Assembly: GCA_003254905.1 (NCBI GenBank)
Contig: QANU01041584.1
Coordinates: 9,615-73,614 of the forward strand
DNA: 64,000 nt
Source of the DNA: Nissolia schottii
Taxonomy: Eukaryota > Streptophyta > Magnoliopsida > Fabales > Fabaceae
Direction of reading: 5' to 3'
In this document: positions 37,155 to 46,900 of the stretch, in pieces
Numbering within the stretch: the first letter of the stretch is position 1
Layout: each line of letters begins with the position of its first letter
Position numbers and translations under genes: made by a program
The notes under the pieces: generated by a model
Told to the model about the DNA's origin: nothing
What the model saw: only the letters and a program-made list of their open reading frames with translations
Databases searched by the model: none

Positions 37155-37168
37155 ATATATATAAATAT
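37155..37168 (-). promoter_or_regulatory. Candidate TATA region of ELF3
   Basis: On the minus strand TATTTATATATATT lies about 330 bases upstream of the ELF3 start codon, leaving a leader of about 300 bases that is purine/pyrimidine-mixed. No better TATA box lies nearer the ATG. Confidence 0.4.
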
Positions 37169-37249
37169 TAAGGGTAAAGAGAAAAGTGCGGTGTTTGTGG
37201 GGGCCCACTAGATCCAGCTAGAAGATCTCTTGCTGCAATGAAAATGTTT

Positions 37250-38509
37250 TAACTTCATTTTCGTCGTCCTGCTCTTTCTTTTCTTTTCTTTTCTTTTCAT
37301 TTCATTTTTCACTGACTATTTATTATCTACTAATAGTCTAATACAGTAGTAACATTTTTATTATAAGTTTTTTTTTTAACCTTTTTTTTATACAATGTAT
37401 TTTGTGAGTTTAATTGTGATGGACTCTTTTCTTTTAAAAAATTAAGTAATCCTTGTTTTGGGCCGTGGTTTTAAGGAATATCGGCGCAATGAGTGCTTAA
37501 AAATGTTTTATTTTCACATTTATTTTAATGTAATTTATTCTCAGTTATATATTTTTATTAGGAATGTTATATATTTATGTTTTAATAGATTTTTATTTTT
37601 ACTTTGAGAATTGAAGATATTTTAATCTTGTATCATGAGAATGGGATATTCGTGTAAAAATGTTAAATTATTTTTTAGTTCTATTTTTTTCCTTTTTTAA
37701 AAGCGTAATTTTTTATTTTAAAAAAATAAAAATAACAATATTAATAATGTCAATAATTATAATAATTTATATAATTAATATTAAGGTCGATAATAATAAA
37801 AGCAACCACATTGTCTTTTCCGTAAGTGTAATGCATTATTAGTACAAAAGAATTTTATAAAAATATAAACATGATTAAATACTTGTATAAACTTTTCTTT
37901 ACACTGAAAACTTATCATAATTTAACTCGTATGTTATATACTTACCTTAAGACAGTTTATAATTTAATTTTATGTTTACTTTAAGAGAGGCTAAAAGAAG
38001 ATTATCCAACAACTACGCCCAGACAATCCAACAACTGAAGTCCAGAGGCAAACAAGGGAAAAACCTTGTCTTCCCATTTTCTTCTTTGATTGCAAGCTAA
38101 GTGATAATCTACCATCTAATCAAAACATTCCTTTTAAAACGTCTAAAATCTAATTAAGTTTTTAAGTTTGTGATTATTATTTATTTAAATATTTCGTAAA
38201 ATTAATTTCCATTCAATCGCAACAGCTATATTATCTTTTTATTTTATTCAACGAAAAGGATATTATCTATGTATATGTATGTTGTATGATAAATACTTTT
38301 TGAGTTTATTATTCATACCCATATTTATTACATTAAAAAGTTAAAAATATATATTAGCTAAATTTATTGTTTAGGTAATTTTATTGAATTTTGATAAAAT
38401 ATACATTAGCTAAATTTATTGTTTAAGTAATTTTATTGAATTTTGATATATTATTTATCAAAACAAAATTTGATGAAAAATACTGAAATTTATTAAGTAG
38501 AAGAATCAT
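37250..38509. other. AT-rich ELF3 upstream intergenic DNA
   Basis: Very AT-rich spacer with a TTTTC-rich run near 37280 and a repeated ATTTTATTGAATTTTGATA phrase around 38380 and 38430, a short local duplication of about 60 bases. No genes. Confidence 0.4.
37615..37623 (-). promoter_or_regulatory. Evening element-like site upstream of ELF3
   Basis: AAAATATCT, the exact evening element bound by CCA1/LHY/RVE MYB factors, occurs on the minus strand about 790 bases upstream of the ELF3 ATG. A nine-base match in AT-rich DNA can arise by chance; another exact match exists near 49990 away from any clock gene. Confidence 0.3.
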
Positions 38510-38881
38510 TCAGGAGGAGAGTAGCCAAAAATTCAGGAAGCTCTCCCACCATTGCTTCGCCACCAAAAAATTTCCCCCATGATTACGAATCCCACAACCC
38601 ACCAAACCATCACCACCAAAGGCAAAATCAACATTAATCTTCACCACATTCACCTCTAGCAATCTCCAGCTCTTCCCTTTATCATTTCTCCCCAACCAGT
38701 TTCGTTGTCCTCCTCTGTCGTGCATCTCGAATGGCACAGAACTGAGACCGAGCAGCAGTTGCCCCTTTTGGTGCTGGTCTTGGAGAATTCCCCACCCGTG
38801 TCTGATTTTGTTTGAACCAGATTGCATGCCAAACCTCAACAACCTCAAAAAAAAATATATATACAAACGATTACCATCCAA
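38510..38881 (-). mobile_element. LINE-derived RNase H fragment
   Basis: A 123-codon minus-strand frame contains VNVVKINVDFAFGGDGLVG, then CGIRNHGGNFLVAKQWW. This is the start of the RNase H domain at the end of plant L1-type LINEs, preceded by the usual Trp/Lys-rich linker. The frame is open but the upstream reverse transcriptase and downstream end of the domain are missing. Confidence 0.65.
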
Positions 38882-39455
38882 AATTTATTAAATTCTAACT
38901 CAAAATGTTGTTTGAGAGAAACGTTTGTTAAAATACTTAAATTAACCAAAAATAAATCAACCAAACACTAATATTTTACTTAAAATTTTTCCAATGCTTA
39001 ATTACAATAAGAATGAATTATAATCTTGAATGATTTACAATTTAATTATGAATCTTAAATTTTAATTAATTTAAAGAAGAAGTTATTTAACCATTTTTTT
39101 TCTCTCTCTTTCTCTTTGTTGCATTTAATCATTGTCTCTAATCTATTGTGAAAATAGTGTGAACGATGAAGTATTTTAGCTAATAGACGAAAGGTAAAAT
39201 GGGAAAATAAAATTCAATCAGGCACATATCCTAAGGGTCAAAATAGTAACAAAGAAATAACAACGATGACGTAAAAAGATTATACCACAAATCGTGCAAG
39301 TGTACAATGCCTTTAAAGGTTTATCTTTACCCTACCCAAAATAAGCTTAGTGGAATGGCCTCAATGAAATTTTCTCAAGGATTAGATGTGAGTCTCTCCT
39401 TTGGAACTCCTCCATATGCAATCTCTGCCAAAATGACTAGTCAGGTATTATTCTA

Positions 39456-39681
39456 GAATTGTGCTACACGTACACCAAAAATTATACACCACACATACAC
39501 CTCGTATTTATATACATAAAGTTTGTGTTTTAACTCATGTAATGTTTGTACACTTAATTAAATATAGTTGAGAGTATCATTTATAAGTTTGTAATGTTTG
39601 TGCACTCGTGAGAATAAAGTTTGTGCATTATTAATGGTGTATGTATGGGTGTATGAAATTTAGTGTACATGTAACATTTTT
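39456..39681. mobile_element. 226-bp Mutator-type MITE with target repeats
   Basis: The left end (TTGTGCTACACGTACACC onward) and reverse complement of the right end (AATGTTACATGTACACTA onward) match imperfectly over about 42 bases. It is flanked by TATTATTCTA at 39446-39455 and again at 39682-39691, an exact 10-base direct repeat that fits a 9-bp Mutator-type target duplication plus one chance base. The interior is rich in GTTTGTGCAC-type words and has no coding capacity. The intact flanks suggest a fairly recent insertion. Confidence 0.82.
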
Positions 39682-39691
39682 TATTATTCTA

Positions 39692-41700
39692 TATCTCAAA
39701 TAAGTTAAAATGGTCTTGCAGACCTGTAATGAGATGATGCGGGGTAACGCAAGTGATATGACAAGGCATAAACCTGCATTGCCTACTTAATACCATAAGT
39801 ATTAACTTGTGAACCAAATCTACATATAAAGACTTATCTTAAACCAACATCAAACAATATGGGATTGCCATTTTGTTAAACCGCAAGACTAAGTTCGAAA
39901 CATAGTTAGATCTTTAATTCCATCAATTATGTGAATAACTTATCATGGACTTAAAAAAGGGTTATTTAAATAGTATTATTGTATTATTTTTGAAGAGTTT
40001 CACTAACAAGTATTATTATGACACTTGAATCAAAATAATAAAAAAATCAAGTTTTTATTGAAAACCTAAAAATTTAATGCATTAAAAATATTAAAAATTT
40101 TAAAAACATTTTAATTTTGACTTCTAGTCTTTAGTGTCTCAATTAAGTGTACTAAAAACACTTATTAAAAAAAATAGTTTTTGTACCCGATTATGAATAG
40201 AATTAAGCTAAAAGGTTGTACCAAGCAAATTAGGCCACAAATGTTGAAACTTTGACTAGGGAAGCAACTTTGCCATGTGCTCCTTGAAATTTTGGCTAAG
40301 CAGAAGAGAGCTCTGAATTCCTAAACCATTTGGAATTTGTTTTAGTAGAGTCTCTCAATGTTGGATCATAATCATCCGTCATTGGTTAGTCAAAGAAATT
40401 ACTTATAAGAACAAAATATTTTTTAATTCATTAATTCATATCTATTAAAAGTAAATAATGTAAGTTTGGAGATTAATTTGTATTCATTTACACCCTCATT
40501 CAATTATATATTATTATGTAAAGACTTTTGAAGCAATGACAAAAAGATTCAACTAATTTTAATTAGGTGTAAACACAATATTGAAGGACAATTTAAGGAG
40601 ATGCAAATTAATCACTGAAGTTTATCCACCACTTTTACTCTCCGGTTATGATTGCAGATATGCTTGGTTACTATCAAAGTATGCACAATAAATTATAAAT
40701 TGTATACTTTCAAGTGTCTTGGAGATAAGAAAAGAGGAGCATAGTTTTTGTAAAATGAAAATTAGCTGGGGGTCATTATCTGTAACAAAAATATAGTCCA
40801 TTTTCCAGAGGATATACTAATAAAATGGTTAAGGTTTTTCCTATGTAATTGTAGTTTAGTAATACTATATAAAATGAAAATGACAAATTGTTAAATATAT
40901 TATGCCCACTAAGATGGATAAGCACAGGGCAGTTGTCAATGACGGACAATTAAAAACTGTTACATCTTACATCATGGTATATTATGATTGAAGTCGGGTC
41001 AGAAGCACGGATACGAAACATAATACAATATGCGATACAATCACACATTAATTTTAAAATTTTACAGAATACGTATATGATATAAATAGGTATAAAATTA
41101 AATATTTATAATAATTTTTTAATATTTTCATTGATTGATATCAAGTTACTAATTTTTAATATTTTTAAAACTCTTTTTAAAATATATGAAACATTCAAGA
41201 TATTATATGCTAATACTTGCTAATTTTCTAAGAGTCTATATTATTATAAATTATTTAGTATTTAAAATATTTTGTATTCAGACACGATAGCAAACATGGC
41301 TTAAAAAACTCTCAAATATATTTTGGACACATTTAGACATGACTAATCATAGAATTTATTTGAACATTTTTAGACACATGCGATATGTGTGTTGGATGAG
41401 TATCTTCGCGTGCCAATTTTTGCAATATGTCAAACATGAGAACACGGTAATCTAACAAAGTGTTCATGTTTTTTAGGTCACGCATCACGCATGACTATAT
41501 TATATATAAAAAAAATGATAGTATATCATGGAAAATATATTTTATCAAATAAGACTCTCTACACTCTACTATACCCTATTTTGTAGTTGTTTAATATGCA
41601 TAAGACAAAAAAAACATAATGTCACAGTGCTAACTTGATAGCATGCCTAATTGCACATCCAAAATTTTTTTTCTCATCTCCCATTTATATGAGAATTTCT
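39692..41700. other. AT-rich intergenic DNA
   Basis: No supported gene, RNA or complete transposon. The stretch holds AT-rich spacer with scattered short direct repeats. A phrase around 41280-41480 (GACACG, GGACACA, CGATATGTGTG) resembles common plant dispersed-repeat debris. Confidence 0.35.
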
Positions 41701-41759
41701 CATATATTTCAAAAAGCTCTAGTCCCACATTAATTGGCTCACAAACCTTTTAAGTGTTT

Positions 41760-42190
41760 TTATACCTTTAGTAATTGTTGTATTGGTTAAAAGAGTTGAG
41801 AAAGGAGTTGGGCTCGTGCGCATGGGGGCTAAGCCGTTTGGGCTCTTCGAAGTTCAAATCGATGGATTCCCCCTTGCGCGCATGATAAAGAGCGTCCTGA
41901 CATTTTTGCAAGATTATTTGTTGAATTTTTGCACCTTACCTGAGAACACATGATTTTCGCCGTCCGCCATATTATTTTAGTTAAACAAATTTTAAAAAAA
42001 ATAAACTGTTTTGAACTAAATTCGCCAACGCAGTTGGCGAATTCTATCTGAATTCGCCAACCGCGTTGGCAAATCACAACCCGTTGCGCTAGCTCAGCAA
42101 AAACAGGGTAGTCTTACAATATGTTTTGAAACGGGGGTATTTTGGTAATTTGTTCATCTGACAGGGGTAAAAGAGTAAAAATAACGTATA
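41760..42190. mobile_element. Solo end of a PMD-type Mutator-like element (tentative)
   Basis: Two palindromic words lie next to each other: TTCGCCAACGCAGTTGGCG (about 42021-42041, stem TTCGCCAAC/GTTGGCGAA) and TTCGCCAACCGCGTTGGC (about 42054-42073). A GGGGGTATTTTGGTAATTTG sequence follows. This layout of paired hairpin words near an element end parallels the subterminal words in the PMD-bearing element at 58367-62705. The matching other end was not found, so this is an inferred fragment. Confidence 0.4.
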
Positions 42191-43836
42191 GCTTGACTCA
42201 AAATAAGACTCAAAATCCATCTGTAAGCCAAGGCAACAAATACTTGCCATCAGAAATTAGCATTCCAAACAACACAATCAGATGAGTCCTCATGCAACCA
42301 CCCCTTTCAATAAGTGAAATGGGTTTGCTTACAAGGAGAGTGCTTTAGGATTTTTTGGGTCATTGAGTGGTTTAGGATTTTAATAGTAAGGGTTTGCAGG
42401 TAAGTTTGCTAACAATCTGACCAGCAAAATTGGGTACGATCACAAAGCCCAAAAAGTGGTTCTGTCTTGAATGGACCAAAAATTGATAGAGCGCTGTGCT
42501 TGACTTCCACTTATTTTCGCTCATGTCATTCGGATTAAAACGGAAAGAAAAAAAAACGAAAAAGCTCATATCATTGTATGAGAAATTAAAAATGCATCTT
42601 TCTGAATAAAAATTAAAAATGCATCTTTTCACATAGTTTTCAGATTTAGTTTAGCTTTAATACATTATAACTATTTTTATCATAAAATTATATGTAAATA
42701 TAAATATAAATATTTTAAAATAAATAAAATTTTACTAAAAGATACTTTAATTAAATTTGACGAGAATCTACTCCATTTATTATGTGCATATAAGAAAGAA
42801 GGGATAAGAACTAAGTTGCTTATTAAAAGGGTTTGCAAGATTAGCTTTCATAAATTCAACAGTCAATGGAATAATAAAGCAATCAGTCATATTCATAATT
42901 ATGGGCGAGAATAGGTCTAGTAACTGCCTGAAACTTATTTTAACTTCACTTGTATTAAACTTGAGTTAGCATATCTATTACATAAATTAGGCTAAGAATT
43001 TTTTTTAAAAGTTTTTCAACCGAGACAAGTCAGTTTATTAATATTTGTTCATATATTATTAAAGTATTATTATTTTATATTAATATAAATTATATATAAT
43101 TATATAATACCATTTGTTATTTATGATGTATTTATTGTTTGAGCCTAATAAATTATTTATAATTTTTGGCCAATTAATCTGTTTTAAAGGCTTAACAAAA
43201 AAATTACTGGATAAAATTATCTATCTAAAATAAACAAACACAATATAGTCTCTTAAAATTAAATATGTAGGTCAACTTAAGAATGTAAAGTATCAAGTGG
43301 AATGGAAACTATTTTGTATTGGTTAGTACTCTAATTAAAAATGCTACGGTTAATATTTTGATTAAAAATATTCAAGAGTTTTACATTTTAAGTTGACTTA
43401 TTCTCTCACTCATTTCATACATACATTTGTCAAAATTTAAATTGATCTCATTAATTTTAATATTAAATATTGACAAATGTACATATGAAATGCATAAAGA
43501 ATAAATTAGACGCTTAACATAAAATAGATAAATATATTTTTTAAAAGATTAATTTAACTCACATTTTTAGTTTTCAGAAGCCCTGCTATTTTTTTTTAAA
43601 ATTTCTCAACAACAAATTTGTTTAGTAATACTACTTTTAAGACTAATTGTGAGCTTAATTTACTGCTTAGTCTAAAATTATGACACATTTCCACCAGTAT
43701 TCTTCCTAACCTATTAAACGCTCAACCATTCAATAAGCAAAAAAACCCCAAGTCCAAACGGATGACGCACGAAGCAGTTTCGACAACGCGAGACGAAGAC
43801 GGGTAAAGGCCGCAGCACCCATTTCATTTCCACCCC
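42191..43836. other. AT-rich intergenic DNA upstream of exonuclease-KH gene
   Basis: No gene is supported. An imperfect inverted repeat spans about 43260-43540 (AATGTAAAGTATCAAG and related phrases, and ATTGACAAATGTACATATGAAA against TTTCATACATACATTTGTCAAA), suggesting a decayed MITE. The last 150 bases form the promoter of the next gene. Confidence 0.4.
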
Positions 43837-43843
43837 TATAAAA
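43837..43843 (+). promoter_or_regulatory. TATA box of exonuclease-KH gene
   Basis: TATAAAA, preceded by CACCCC and followed by GA repeats, lies 94 bases upstream of the ATG at 43931. It is a good consensus at the right distance. Confidence 0.6.
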
Positions 43844-43930
43844 ACGGGGGAAGAGAGAGAGAGAAAGGGACTCTGCAATAACAGTTACTTCAGCTGAGTG
43901 AGTGAGAAACTCGTGATGTGACGATCACAC

Positions 43931-46900
43931 ATGGCTTCTTCTTCTTCTCCTCCTCCTTCTGCTCCCTCTTCCTCTCCGTCTCCCTTTCCCTCCACCTATG
44001 CCACTCGCATTCCGCTTCTCTCTGCTCCTCCGTCTCAGCCAGGTTCGTATTCGCTTCTCTCTCTTTTTCTCTTCCGAATTCTATTTTCGTTATTTTGATT
44101 TTCGCTTTCTTTAGTTTGTTTTAGATTCGTGTAGTTTTCGTTTCTTTCGATTCAGTTAGGGATTGAGCTTTGCTTCATTTCGCTGTTTGTTTCCCGAGAA
44201 AATGTGCCACTAGTCGAGAATTTTTTAATTATTTAATCGCGTTCTTTTTCTTTATTTTTTACTTTCGGTAGAGATATACTGTTTGATCGAGCTGTGTTGA
44301 GGTTTTTCTTTTTCTTTTCTTTCTTCATTCTGCTGTTTGTTTCTACGGAAAATGTGCGATTACTCTAGATTCTAGAATATCTCGATAGTTTGATCGCGTT
44401 TTTTTTTTCTCTTCATCTTCTTCTTTAGTTTCTTTCGGTATGAATTAGTGTTTGATCGAGCTGCGTTGAGGATTTTCTTTCTTTCTTTCTTGCTTGCTTT
44501 CTGCATTCAGCTGTTTGTTTCCCGAGGAAGTGTGTGATTAGTCCTGTTTTTCTCAGTAATTTGATCGCCTTTTTTTTTTCTTCTTCTGTACAAATCTACT
44601 GTTTGAACGAGTTGTGTTGAGGTCTTTTGTCTTTCTTCATTCTGCTGCTTGTTTCTCGAGAAAATGTTCGGTTACTTCATAATTACTCAATAGAGTGATT
44701 GCGTTGTTTTTTTTTCTTGCTTTAGCAGTACGGATCTACTGTTTGATGAAGTTGCGTTGAGTTTCTTTTTCGTTCTTTCTTCTTTCAACTAATCAGCTGT
44801 TTGTTTCCCGAGAAAATGTGTTACTACTCCAGAATTTCTCAGTAATTTGATTGTTTTCTTTTTTACGGTACAAATCTGCAGTTTGATCGAGTTGTGTTGA
44901 GTTTTTTTTTTTTTTTCTTCATTCTGCAGTTTGTACTTTCTCGAGAAATTGTGGTTACTTGGAAATTGTGTGATTACTCCAGAGTTTCTCAGTAATGTGA
45001 TCGTGTTCTTTTCATTTTTTTGCATAAATCTACTGATTGGTCAAATTGTGTTGAGGTCTTGGTTACTCCAGAATTGCTCAATAATTTGATTGCATTCATT
45101 TCTTTTTTCCTTTCTGCACGAATCTGCTGTTTGATCGAGTTGCTTTGATTTTTTTTTTAATCTTTTTTCATTCCGCTGTTTGTTTCCCTAGAAAATGTGC
45201 AATTACCCTAGAATTTCGCTATTATTTCATTCCACTCTTTTTGTTTTCTGTGTAAATGTACTGTTTGATTGAGTTATGGTGAGGTTTTTATTTTCTTCCT
45301 TTTACGTCATTCTGCTGTTTGTTTCCTGAGAAAATGTGTGACTACTCTAGAATTTCTCACTAATTCCATTGCAGCGTTCTTGTTTTCTTTCTTTGCAAAC
45401 TGTTTGATCAAATTGCGTTGAGGTTTTCTCTACTACTATAATTTGAGGGCACTAACTTGGATTTCGCGAACTTCGATTTGATCAGGTGACAAGCCTTTCG
45501 ATGAGGATGTATCTCGCTCAAAGCCGGGACTGATTCACATTGTGACCACTGCGTCTCAACTCCCTGTTGAGTTTCTGGAACCCTCACCTCAGAAGCAGAT
45601 CATCGTTGGTTTTGATTGCGAGGGTGCTGATTTGTGTCGCAATGGAGCTCTCTGTGTAATGCAGGTAAAGCACATATCCTCTGTTATCTAATTTTGATTA
45701 TCAGAAATGAGAATTTTATATAAAATATACTGAAGTTGTGTTGATTTCAGTGCCTCTTTTTGCTATGTTTGAAAAGTTAGAATTGACACATTACTGCTGT
45801 GTTCTGTAATTATCTAATTGCGATTTGTAATTTTAGGGTAGTGATTGTTCGGATCATTGTTTACTGCTATAGTGAGATAAGCATGTGATGATTTATTTGT
45901 AGTTTTTTTCTTTTGATAAAAATTTATTCGTAGTTGTACTCTTGTGGTTTTTTTGCTCTTGTTGAGGATTATTTTGTTAAATCTTGGTATGGAACTTGGC
46001 TTGAGCTTCGTGTTTCTGCAGCTGGCATTTCCAGATGCTATATACCTGGTTGATGCAATTGAAGGGGGAGATGCGCTTATCAAAGCCTGTAAGCCTGCAC
46101 TCGAGTCTGATTACATCACAAAAGTAATTCATGATTGCAAAAGGGATAGTGAGGTCTCTGATTTATTTCATTGCTTTCTTTCTTTTTGTTTTATTTGTCG
46201 AAGTTTAAGAATGACTTAATCATAGAAAAGAAAAGTTTGAAGCATTTATAAGGTGGTAATATTTATAAACATATTGTTGTTCTCTAGGCACTGTACTTTC
46301 AGTTTGGCATCAAGTTGAACAATGTGGTGGATACCCAGGTGAGCTCTCCCTTCCCATTCTGTTAAGTCTTGTTATGGTGGCAGATCAACTTGCTTCCACA
46401 GTAGCACACTTTTTATATATACAGACCCCGATTGCTTTATGATTATGTTTAGATATGTTTTTGATTTTATCATTATTTGATTGGCTTTAATATGTTCAGA
46501 AATATAAATTGAACTCATTGTCATTGTGTTTGATCCTTTCAACAAGTATTGAAGATTTACATGGTTTTTGCTTTAGTTCATTGTCTATCTTAAGTAAAAC
46601 AGCAAGTGCCCATCTGTTAAGACCCTAAACCTAGAGGAACTTTTGGCTTATGGCACCAGTTACCATGAAGGTGATGAAGGGTCTAGTTTCTTAGAGTTTG
46701 TGGTCGAGAAAATAGCAGAGGGAGTGAATTTGGCATCCACTATTCAGTAGATAGTGGATGTTCCACTAACTAGCCAGCCAGCCAGTATGTAATCTGTATC
46801 TTATAAAGCCAATCCATGAAAAACCAATTCATAAGTAGATGCATTTAATTGGATTTATGTATGGGTGGGCTGGATATGTCATGGATTTCCACATAATTCT

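Noticed and set aside
41800-41880. tRNA-like sequence with a GTTCAAATC B box
   Set aside because: The B box fits, but no cloverleaf with a paired acceptor stem can be drawn, and the A box is poor.
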